From Irpex lacteus (Eukaryota > Basidiomycota > Agaricomycetes > Polyporales > Irpicaceae), in contig MQVO02000308.1 in NCBI GenBank assembly GCA_001986395.2, forward strand, positions 1-10,703: DNA of 10,703 nt. The letters are read 5' to 3'. Positions 1-5,647 of this stretch are shown here, piece by piece. Below the pieces are notes generated by a model, which did not search any database, was not told the DNA's origin, and was given only the letters and a program-made list of their open reading frames with translations. A program made the position numbers and the translations under genes. Within the stretch, counting starts at the first letter, position 1, and every line of letters starts with the position of its first letter.

Positions 1-47
1 AAATCTATTCCTTATATTAAGGGATAAATAACTTTTAATTAAATTAA

Positions 48-206
48 ATTTATAATAAATTTGGGGGATTAATACCATTTTTCTTTTTAAATCAATTATT
101 TTACGGTTATATAATCTTATTCGCCTTATTAGTATTAGTTTCATGAGTAATTTTACCATATCTTTTACAGTTACAAATCGTGAGATTATTAATAACTAAA
201 TTATAA
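48..206 (+). CDS. atp8: ATP synthase F0 subunit 8, start region abnormal
   Basis: Small membrane subunit of the mitochondrial ATP synthase peripheral stalk. The frame reads LIPFFFLNQLFYGY from 69, followed by a hydrophobic stretch and the tail VRLLITKL before TAA at 204-206. This matches the fungal atp8 pattern (MPQL.PF.F.NQL.YGF ... SKL/TKL), and the 45 matching residues are close to the usual 48. A TGA at 144-146 lies inside the membrane segment and must be read as Trp, which supports genetic code 4. The odd part is the start: where family members have ATG and MPQ, the frame reads K-F-G-G from 57 to 68, and there is no ATG between the upstream in-frame TAA (45-47) and the conserved region. 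The coordinate given is the start of the open frame (an ATT, which code 4 allows); the true start is uncertain. trnI follows 7 bases downstream. Family call is secure, start is not. Confidence 0.85.
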
Positions 207-213
207 TATAAAT

Positions 214-286
214 AAGTCTATTATTTAATGGTTTAAAATATCTCCTTGATAAGGAGGCAATAGATGTTCGATCCATCTTAGACTTA
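214..286 (+). tRNA. trnI: tRNA-Ile (GAU)
   Basis: A full cloverleaf can be drawn. Acceptor strands AAGTCTA (214-220) and TAGACTT (279-285) pair perfectly, with A286 as discriminator. The anticodon arm is CTCCT/AGGAG-like with loop TTGATAA, giving anticodon GAT. The T arm has the TTCGATC loop. It lies between atp8 and trnF, on the same strand, 2 bases before trnF, so it was probably processed from the same transcript. Confidence 0.93.
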
Positions 287-288
287 AA

Positions 289-362
289 GTTCCCATAGCT
301 TAATTTGGTTAGAGCAATAAATTGAAGCTTTATTGATAAAAGTTCAAGTCTTTTTGGGGACC
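289..362 (+). tRNA. trnF: tRNA-Phe (GAA)
   Basis: Acceptor GTTCCCA (289-295) pairs with TGGGGAC (355-361) with one G-T wobble; C362 is the discriminator. The anticodon stem ATAAA/TTTAT encloses loop TTGAAGC, giving anticodon GAA. The D arm contains TAATTTGGTT and the T arm has the TTCAAGT loop. It follows trnI by 2 bases. Confidence 0.93.
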
Positions 363-407
363 CTATTCTTTTATTTATATTTTTTTATTTTTTGTTTTTA
401 AATTTAA

Positions 408-575
408 AAAATATTTAATTATTTAATTATTATTTTAGTTACTTATTATTTAATTAAATCTATTTATATTAATAAGAGTATTTCTTATATTTTATCTTTT
501 AATATTATTTTATTAATATCTTTTTATTTTTATTTACCTTATTTATTAGAAGGTTTATATCTTTTATTATTATAA
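408..575 (+). pseudogene. nad2: probable C-terminal fragment of nad2
   Basis: An open frame of 55 codons, all with aliphatic or aromatic bias, runs from just after an in-frame TAA (405-407) to TAA at 573-575. It reads like the last two membrane stretches of NADH dehydrogenase subunit 2: ILVTYYLIKSIYINKSISY resembles the .YYL..IK..Y segment near the nad2 C-terminus, and a leucine-rich tail follows. The stop codon shares its last A with the ATG of nad3 (TAATG), the 1-base nad2/nad3 overlap known from many Agaricomycetes. Only a tail is present, because trnF ends 45 bases upstream of the frame. I infer a truncated duplicate. Sequence identity is weak because the region is very AT-rich, so chance hydrophobic coding cannot be excluded. 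Confidence 0.4.
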
Positions 576-967
576 TGTTTCATATTTATCTTTATTTAAG
601 TCCTATTGTTGCTATTTTATTAATATTAATTAATTATTTTATATCTTTAGATAATTCTTATATTGAAAAGAAAAGTCCTTTTGAATGTGGTTTTACTTCT
701 TATGAACAATCTAGATCTTCTTTTAATGTTTCTTTCATTTTAGTTGCTATCTTATTTTTACCTTTTGATTTAGAAATCTCTTCTCTTTTACCTTATGTTA
801 TCTCCGCTTATAATAATAATCTTTACGGTTTATTTATCTTATTATTCTTTTTATTTATTTTAATACCCTTTAATAATCCAGCCGATATCTTTTTATTGCT
901 GGAGGAGGTGACCCTGTACTATACCAACACCTATTCTTCCAAACAATTCTATATGTTATTCCTCTAG
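575..967 (+). CDS. nad3: NADH dehydrogenase subunit 3 with replaced C-terminus
   Basis: Complex I membrane subunit (proton-pumping arm). Residues 1-97 or so are typical: first membrane helix (7-24), the loop motif SPFECGF (34-40) with its conserved Cys, FDLEI (64-68) in the second helix, and [10 protein letters not shown] (80-90) opening the third. The third helix should be followed by a short tail resembling GFVxELGxxAL. Here the frame instead runs [15 protein letters not shown] and on to residue 130. From about base 898 that stretch is a cox1 exon piece read out of its own frame, so the last 30 or so residues are not nad3. Length 130 versus a usual 115-125. The start ATG overlaps the stop of the upstream nad2-like frame by one base. 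It could be a non-functional partial duplicate, with the intact gene elsewhere in the genome. Confidence 0.85.
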   Translation: MFHIYLYLSPIVAILLILINYFISLDNSYIEKKSPFECGFTSYEQSRSSFNVSFILVAILFLPFDLEISSLLPYVISAYNNNLYGLFILLFFLFILIPFNNPADIFLLLEEVTLYYTNTYSSKQFYMLFL

Positions 968-1221
968 TTATTATGCCTTCGGGTTTCCGGTTTAACGCAT
1001 TTTATTCACTCTATGCAAAGCGATTTCCTAACGCAGTAGCTCCAAGTCAATCATTTCTTGAATGGCTGATTGGGTTTGCTGTAGGCGATGGTAGCTTTGT
1101 AGTTAACAGCCGAGGAACTGCTGTATTCGTGATTACACAACTTACTGAAGATATTCAGGTACTTCTGAACATTATTTTTGTTTACAGGGGAGAAATAAAA
1201 GTTAATATATTAATAAATTAA
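877..1221 (+). pseudogene. cox1 exon piece fused to truncated LAGLIDADG homing endonuclease
   Basis: In the frame starting at 877 the translation contains [13 protein letters not shown] (from 898). This is the cytochrome oxidase subunit 1 signature normally followed by WFFGHPEVY, and a well-known intron insertion point. It continues without a break into an intron-type ORF: RFNAFYSLYAKRFP, then PSQSFLEWLIGFAVGDGSF, which is the first LAGLIDADG helix and its acidic residue, then VFVITQLTEDIQVL. Homology stops near 1170, and the frame ends at TAA 1219-1221 after residues not typical of the family. Only about the first quarter of a two-motif enzyme remains; the second motif is absent. Base composition is clearly GC-richer than the neighbouring genes, as expected of intron-borne sequence. 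I infer a cox1 intron fragment carried here by recombination. There is no matching downstream cox1 exon in the window. Confidence 0.75.
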
Positions 1222-1399
1222 GAATAAATATAATAAACTGTTTGAACTATACTAATATTTCTAATATGTAAGATTAAAGAATATAAATATAATTAATTAC
1301 TATTTATACAATTAAAGAATATATAATTTGAACTCTTAGTTAAGGAGCGTAGCGAGTGAGTGGAACGAGGGATACTATAGATTAAAATAAACAAAAATC
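1222..1399. other. AT-rich spacer with a small GC cluster
   Basis: No gene seen. ATTAAAGAATATA occurs at the start and again about 40 bases later; the second copy belongs to a 25-base motif found inverted after cox3. A GC-rich cluster at about 1344-1372 (GGAGCGTAGCGAGTGAG) resembles the small GC islands scattered in fungal mtDNA. It marks the place where the minus-strand polymerase fragment loses homology. Confidence 0.5.
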
Positions 1400-1681
1400 T
1401 TCTTTTCTTAAACTCTTTAGCATTAACCACAATACAACTTGTAGTATTATTACTTCTACCGAACCCTCCGTATAAACAATTTAATAATAATTTAGCAATC
1501 CATCTTTTTGCCCCTTTTGACTCAGCTTTAACTTTATATAAAGTATTTACATAATCAGAGAAAATATCAACTTTCTCACAGGAGTAGCCTCCTTTAATAA
1601 TAAATTGATATTCAGGAATTAAATTTTTAGCCATTTTCAACTCTTCAGAGAAATAAATAGCAGTCCATTTACCTACCTCCT
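1400..1681 (-). pseudogene. dpo: family B DNA polymerase (linear-plasmid type), palm-domain fragment
   Basis: Read on the minus strand from 1681, the frame gives KEVGKWTAIYFSEELKMAK, then YQFIIKGGYSCEK, IFSDYVNTLYKVKAESKGAK and KLLLNCLYGGFGR. The last is motif B of protein-primed family B polymerases (KxxxNSxYGxFG; here Cys replaces Ser), which binds the incoming nucleotide. These enzymes replicate linear mitochondrial plasmids (invertrons). The frame has no ATG at its start: an in-frame TAA lies immediately upstream, and motif A (DxxSLYP) is missing. Downstream, homology ends near 1400, and motif C (DTDS) is not found on either side. It lies in the correct order and strand to be the C-terminal half of the exonuclease-bearing part at 3468-4586, but about 1.8 kb of other sequence separates the two. 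Non-functional remnant. Confidence 0.75.
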
Positions 1682-1690
1682 TTTATTTAA

Positions 1691-1981
1691 ATAAAAATAA
1701 AAATAAGGAAAGTAGCTACTTGTTCCATTAAAAAAAATAATGGTTCAATCGAAGCATTAGATAATGGAACTCCCTCTTCTATCCTTTTTTTTATTAAAAA
1801 AAAAGGGGAAGAAGATTTTAGTTGGTTTGTAGATGAGGATGGTAAGATGATAGACTATAATAAAAAGATTAATGTTTTTGAAGCTGTACAATTATTGCAC
1901 CACTTTCTAAACAAAAAGTATGGTATATCTAAGGAAACGGTTAAAGAAATAAAATTTATATCTAATATTTTTTTATTCTAA
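1691..1981 (+). CDS. unrecognised open frame, no clear start
   Basis: An open frame of 96 codons ends at TAA 1979-1981; its first ATG comes late (1838). The readable part, EEDFSWFVDEDGKMIDYN followed by VFEAVQLLHHFLNKKYG, is charged and soluble-looking, with an amphipathic helical C-terminus and no family motif I recognise. The front part runs through the T9/A9 hairpin at 1783-1808, so it may be spurious there. It lies on the strand opposite to the polymerase fragments, inside the plasmid-like island. It could be a remnant of a plasmid accessory ORF. No function is proposed. Confidence 0.3.
   Translation: MKIKIRKVATCSIKKNNGSIEALDNGTPSSILFFIKKKGEEDFSWFVDEDGKMIDYNKKINVFEAVQLLHHFLNKKYGISKETVKEIKFISNIFLF
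1783..1808. repeat. poly-T/poly-A hairpin
   Basis: CCTTTTTTTT, a short AT loop, then AAAAAAAAAGG: a near-perfect stem of about 10 base pairs. Similar C/T-run, A/G-run hairpins occur at about 5310-5330 and 5528-5558, so this is a recurring minor structure in the spacers. The homopolymers also make this spot prone to sequencing error. Confidence 0.5.
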
Positions 1982-2213
1982 CAGCTGTGTAATTGTAAGA
2001 CTCTATTAAAATTTTATTTACTTTATATTTTTATACTTTACTTTGTTGAAGACTATTAAAATTATAACCTCTCTACTTAAACATTTTTTTATTTTTTTAT
2101 TTCTTTATTTTTATTTATTGAATATAATAATCTAATTATAATATTTTATTTTAAGTTTTAATTTTAATATTATAAATTTAATTTATTTAATAAAAGGAAT
2201 GATGTGAATATAA
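1982..2213. other. AT-rich spacer
   Basis: No gene or RNA seen. The stretch is almost entirely A and T. Near its end, ATTTATTTAATAAAAGGAATG (about 2179-2199) resembles ATTTATTAAATAAAAGGAATG upstream of cox3 (about 7806-7826). The similarity may mark a shared processing or promoter-like element, but it could be low-complexity coincidence. Confidence 0.4.
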
Positions 2214-2345
2214 TTGGCACTCATATATCTAGATGTTATGTTCCGAACTCCTGAAGAACCACGGTTAAGTGTGGTGGGATCAGTAGGAACAGTAAGTAAT
2301 ATGACAAGGAGGTGTGGCGACCTGACGTTTAAGTACATACCAATT
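2214..2345 (+). other. GC-richer structured stretch of unknown identity
   Basis: About 130 bases stand out from the AT-rich surroundings by composition. They contain small stems such as CCAC/GTGG around GGTTAAGT and AGGT/ACCT around GTGGCG. The pattern AACAGTAAGTAATATGACAAGG followed by a GC stem is loosely reminiscent of the 3' end (domain VI) of a group II intron, but I could not find a domain V next to it. An open frame across it (2214-2420) overlaps the tRNA downstream and is not protein-like. Most likely an RNA or intron remnant; identity unresolved. Confidence 0.3.
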
Positions 2346-2405
2346 TTATTTTTGGGTTTATTAACCCCCTATGAACCTTTTAATAAAGCTAAATATAAAT
2401 TAATT

Positions 2406-2476
2406 AAGCCTATGATTTAAAGGTAGAATAATTTCTTGATAAGGAATCTGTAGAAGTTCGAATCTTCTTGGGCTTA
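2406..2476 (+). tRNA. trnI: second, divergent tRNA-Ile (GAU)
   Basis: Acceptor AAGCCTA (2406-2412) pairs with TGGGCTT (2469-2475) with one G-T pair, and A2476 is the discriminator. The anticodon stem ATTTC/GGAAT encloses TTGATAA, anticodon GAT. The T arm has the TTCGAAT loop; the D arm is short (ATTT/GAAT). It shares the anticodon loop and general plan of the trnI at 214-286 but differs in every stem, with pairing preserved, so this is an old duplicate or a tRNA brought in with foreign sequence. Whether it is expressed cannot be seen here. Confidence 0.8.
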
Positions 2477-2511
2477 TTGTCTTTTTTTTTTTAATTATTC
2501 TTTTGTTTAAT

Positions 2512-2605
2512 CCCAACCCAAAAAAACTAATTATTTCATCCGCAATTATTAAAATTTAATTTAATTAAATTTTAATTAGAGCCTAGTTTTTTTGTTGGTT
2601 TATTA
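2512..2605 (+). repeat. hairpin repeat, copy 1
   Basis: 94-base element. Outer arms AACCCAAAAAAACTA and TAGTTTTTTTGTTGGTT are inverted. Inside is the conserved block ATTATTTCATCCGCAATT, then a 13-base palindrome pair (ATTAAAATTTAAT / ATTAAATTTTAAT) around loop TTA, then AGAGCC. It can fold as a cruciform with a nested hairpin. It is identical in inverted orientation to the copy at 5084-5177. Confidence 0.85.
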
Positions 2606-2750
2606 AAAAAAAAAGGAGGGTAAAGGTAATAATGATTGTTACAGTGATAAAAATTAAATATATAATATATTGTTAGACCACTGTCTTTCCCCACTCCTCA
2701 CCTACTTTTGTCTTTTTCTTATGCCTTTTTATTTTCTTTATTTCTTTTTT
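2606..2750. other. spacer between repeat copy 1 and half copy
   Basis: Begins with an A-run followed by GGAGGGTAAAGG and ends in pyrimidine-rich sequence (TTTCCCCACTCCTCACC). The two ends are partly complementary and could form a long imperfect stem. No coding sequence recognised. Confidence 0.35.
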
Positions 2751-2775
2751 TTTTAATTAGAGCCTAGTTTTTTTG
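2751..2775 (+). repeat. hairpin repeat, right-arm half copy
   Basis: Only the right part is present: TTTTAATTAGAGCCTAG followed by the T-run and G, identical to 2571-2595 of copy 1. The left arm and palindrome are missing. The open frame of the gene starting near 2819 runs back into this remnant, so the element may have cut that gene's 5' end. Confidence 0.7.
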
Positions 2776-2818
2776 ATTTGAAAATAATAAATTTAAATCT
2801 AAAATTATAATAATTAGA

Positions 2819-3348
2819 GTGGATTCAAGCACTGACAATTTCAATCATAAGGATTTCCTTAATAATGAAAATATTTCTTATGGATTAACTATAAATACAG
2901 AAAATGTATTGGAATATAAATTTAATATCTTAGAATTTAGTTTAATGTTAGTTTCATATTTAAATATTAATCTCCCTGGTACTGCAGTGAAATTGAATAT
3001 GTTAGCTAGATTAGTAGGAGGATACGAGTTAGATAAAGCACCTGCTTTATCGAATGTTTTATTTGTGTTTGAAGATTTAACTTGGGTATATTTACAAGGA
3101 ATATTATCTAAAGTTAATATAAAATTAAGTAGTGGTAGTACAAGTAAAAAAATTTACTGTCTACTGTTCAATTTTATTTAAGTAACTTCTTAAATATCTT
3201 TGGATACTCTGCTGATGAGGTATACCAAAGTTTTATAAGTAACAATAAAAAAAGTAATGTTATACTTTATAATCAAGACTCTGAAAGAGGATTTTTAACT
3301 AAAATGATAATAAAGTTTTTAAATGATACTATAAATAATATAAATTAA
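2819..3348 (+). CDS. unrecognised ORF with a frameshift at an A7 run
   Basis: As written, the frame opens at GTG 2819 and stops at 3181 after 120 codons. At the A7 run (3146-3152) a one-base shift moves into a frame that continues as a similar soluble, Asn/Lys/Leu-rich protein to TAA 3346-3348: NLLSTVQFYLSNFLNIFGY, then SADEVYQSFISNN. The sum is about 176 residues. Landmarks are NINLPGTAVKLNMLARLVGG in the middle and FEDLTWVYLQGILSKVNIKL. No membrane helix and no family I recognise. The start is doubtful: the frame is open upstream, through an in-frame TGA (Trp), to the half repeat at 2751-2775. Its position among polymerase pieces suggests a plasmid accessory ORF, which is inference. Confidence 0.45.
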
Positions 3349-3397
3349 AACATAGAAGAATTAAAAAAAAATAAAGATATTAGAAAGAATAATCGGC

Positions 3398-3491
3398 ACT
3401 CCCCCAAAAAAACTAGTTAGAATTATTTCATCCGCAATTATTAAAATTTAATTAAATTAAATTTTAATTAGAGCCTAGTTTTTTGGGGAGT
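3398..3491 (+). repeat. hairpin repeat, copy 2
   Basis: 94 bases. Outer arms ACTCCCCC-A7-CTAG and CTAG-T6-GGGGAGT pair over about 17 positions. Inner block TTATTTCATCCGCAATT is as in copy 1, preceded here by AGTTAGAA. The palindrome arms are the same but the 3-base loop is TAA instead of TTA, i.e. inverted. The minus-strand polymerase frame enters this copy and terminates inside it. Confidence 0.85.
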
Positions 3492-4586
3492 TTTATAAAT
3501 TCTCATAGGTAACGCAGGAAGAGTATAAGAAGAATTAATATTAACTTTAAATTTCTTATAAACAAGTTCATTAAATTTAACTAACACTTGGAACAATGAT
3601 TTACAATCGATTTTACAATAAGTAAGAGCTTGATCTTTAAAGTTCCATGGTCCAGATTTATTATTATAATGTAAATCAAACAATTGTTCATAATCTGCCC
3701 TAGAAAGATCAGTAAATAATTCATAAGCAGGGAAATCCCCGCTATAATTAATATCTGAGAAGTAAAAAGGGAAATGTGTTTTAACAGTAGGTACATTAAA
3801 TGATTTACACAATCTTCTTAGGCCCATAGGTAATAATAGGAATGAATCTTTAAAGATAATAGTTCTATTATTCACTTTAAATCTGATAGCCATTAATTTA
3901 CCATTAAATAATAATGGTTTAACAGTGGCTCCAGGATAATTTAATAAATGTTTAAGAAGTAAGATTTCATCAAAACCAGATAGATTATGTGCATAAGCAT
4001 ATTTAATACTCTTTAAATTTAATAGTTGATCTAAAAATGAAATAAACATAGTTGCTTGTGCTTCCTCTGTTATATTAGTAGCAATAGAATTAATATAGTT
4101 ACCCCCAGTATAATGACCATAGTAAGCTGTAATTAGATAAGGATGATGATTACCAGAAACATTAACTGTTTCTATATCAAATGTACAAAATGTATCCAAA
4201 GCTGATATTTTTTCTTCTACTTTGTGTACTTTAAAGGGTTTAGCAGGTAATTGTTTTTCAGTTACAATTACTTCACCATCTTGAATATATAAAGTATCAT
4301 GATTGATTTCTCTTCTAAAGATATTCTGACTTAATTTTGTATCAGTGAATCTTTGATCTAGAAAACCATGATAATGTACACTATTAATATTATCTTTTTG
4401 ATGAATTTCTATAGGTTGTTCCCCATCAAAGATTTTATATATTACAGTACCATCTGAAGAATCATCCACAAATTTTACTCTCCCAAAATGATGAGGATTC
4501 ATATTGGTAGAGCATATCACTGTTAATGATGGTATCCATGTTCAATTCACGGGTACAACTGTTTTCTTATGTCTTGATGACAACAT
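3468..4586 (-). CDS. dpo: family B DNA polymerase (linear-plasmid type), N-terminal and 3'-5' exonuclease part, truncated
   Basis: Protein-primed DNA polymerase of mitochondrial linear plasmids; this part would carry the proofreading exonuclease. I place the start at ATG 4584-4586, which requires an in-frame TGA (4542-4544) to be Trp; a GTG at 4518-4520 is the first start without that reading. From the ATG the product is 372 residues. Exo I is FDIET (about 136-140, catalytic Asp and Glu), Exo II is AHNLSGFD (199-206), Exo III is YCKID (323-327), all with their acidic residues. TLPALPMRIYKT (355-366) is the segment that follows Exo III in the family. The frame then runs into hairpin repeat copy 2 and stops four residues later, so the polymerase palm and thumb are missing (family length is usually well above 700). 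A palm fragment on the same strand lies at 1400-1681. Exonuclease motifs are intact, but a working replicase is not expected. Confidence 0.88.
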
Positions 4587-4734
4587 ATGACTAGTTAATA
4601 TATTTATATTGACTTAATAGTACTTTTTTTACTATTAGATCATATGTATTTAGACTAATTAATAAATTATTTATCTTTATTATATATTATTTTATATAAT
4701 ATTTATTATTTAACTAGGGTAAAACTAAAAATTA
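4587..4734. other. AT-rich spacer
   Basis: No gene seen between the start of the polymerase frame and the reverse-transcriptase fragment. It contains a T7 tract and AT palindromic stretches such as TTATATATTATTTTATATAA. It would include the promoter or leader of the minus-strand polymerase if one survives. Confidence 0.4.
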
Positions 4735-5067
4735 TGACCAGTTAATACTATCTAATATTTAAGGTGTTACACCTGGCGCCATATTACCAGATTTATTTTT
4801 AATAAATTTGTAAGTATATTTTAAAAAATATAGATAACATAAAATAAGATATATTTTACGTTCGATCACATGGTCTTTATTATTTATATAAAATTTTGCT
4901 AGACTGTCCAATTTTATAAAAACCTTTGGTTGTACATCCGTACTGTATTTACGAATTGAAACACGATTATTTACTGCAACACTTTTCCTTCAGTTTGCAT
5001 TCCCAAACTCGTATACAACTTTAGATAGTTGAGCGGATACTATTGATGCTCCGTTACCATTAGGAAT
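4735..5067 (-). pseudogene. group II intron reverse transcriptase/maturase, N-terminal fragment
   Basis: Minus-strand frame of 102 codons, then TAA at 4759-4761 and eight more recognisable codons. The run VYEFGNANWRKS (W from TGA at 4990-4992) precedes the start of the RT domain. KVFIKLDSLAKFY and VIERKIYLILC follow, then YKFIKNKSGNMAPGVTP. This last is the highly conserved RT-0 region of group II intron proteins, usually LKSKPGNMTPG followed by TLDGIS. Here the residue after VTP is a stop, and the next codons read ILDSINW, so the stop interrupts conserved sequence. The fragment has no ATG at its front; in-frame stops lie just upstream of 5067, and hairpin repeat copy 3 begins 16 bases away. 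The catalytic YADD region is absent. A dead remnant of a mobile intron ORF. Confidence 0.75.
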
Positions 5068-5083
5068 TTATTACCTTAGGTAA

Positions 5084-5177
5084 TAATAAACCAACAAAAA
5101 AACTAGGCTCTAATTAAAATTTAATTAAATTAAATTTTAATAATTGCGGATGAAATAATTAGTTTTTTTGGGTTGGG
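5084..5177 (-). repeat. hairpin repeat, copy 3 (inverted, identical to copy 1)
   Basis: Read on the minus strand this is base-for-base the same 94-mer as 2512-2605, including loop TTA and the CCCAACCC outer arm. It lies next to the broken 5' end of the reverse-transcriptase fragment. Confidence 0.88.
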
Positions 5178-5349
5178 TAATCCTTTTTAGCCTTAGAAAA
5201 ATAAATTTAAATTTAAATAAAATTTATAAAATAAGATAAAGCAATAAAAGTAATATAATATAAAAATTTTTTATCCTCAGCCTATATTCCTTTTTAATTA
5301 TATAATATAAAAAAAAAAAGGGGAGGATAAAGGATAAAAACAAATTTTA
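5178..5349. other. AT-rich spacer with an imperfect hairpin
   Basis: No gene seen. TTATCCTC (about 5272) with CCTTTTT (about 5290) can pair with the A-run plus GGGGAGGATAA (about 5311-5335), giving a two-part stem just upstream of trnM. Confidence 0.4.
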
Positions 5350-5424
5350 AGCTGAAATGGTTTAAATGGTTAAAACATACCACTCATGACGGTATAATAA
5401 AGGTTCAATTCCTTTTTTCGGCTC
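5350..5424 (+). tRNA. trnM: tRNA-Met (CAU)
   Basis: Acceptor AGCTGAA (5350-5356) pairs with TTCGGCT (5417-5423) with one T-G pair, and C5424 is the discriminator. The anticodon stem TACC/GGTA has an A-C mismatch next to loop CTCATGA, anticodon CAT. The T arm AAAGG/CCTTT encloses TTCAATT. I cannot separate initiator from elongator Met with confidence. It precedes nad4 by about 220 bases of AT-rich spacer. Confidence 0.9.
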
Positions 5425-5647
5425 TATAATTCTATATTTACTAAGTTTAAATTTAAATTTTAAGTAAATAAACTTACAAATAGCCCGTAATAGTATCTTT
5501 TTAAAAAAATAGATAATGCTAACAACTCCTTTTTTTATTAATTATAAATAAAAAGGGAAAAAATTAAGTCAAATAGAATTATAAGTTAAATTCAATCTTC
5601 AAGGTATCTAATTTTAATTAGATAAAATAAAAAATAAAATAAATAAA
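5425..5647. other. AT-rich leader of nad4
   Basis: No gene seen. Contains a CCTTTTTTTATT / ATAAATAAAAAGGG hairpin (5528-5558) and an AT palindrome around AAGTTTAAATTTAAATTT (about 5440-5460). The last 40 bases before the nad4 ATG are almost only A and T. Confidence 0.4.

Noticed and set aside
2214..2420. 68-codon plus-strand open frame
   Set aside because: Its 3' end overlaps the tRNA-Ile at 2406-2476 and the product has no protein-like features; the region looks like structured RNA or intron debris.
3581..3796. 71-codon minus-strand frame
   Set aside because: It is a shadow in another frame of the polymerase exonuclease gene, which has three intact motifs.
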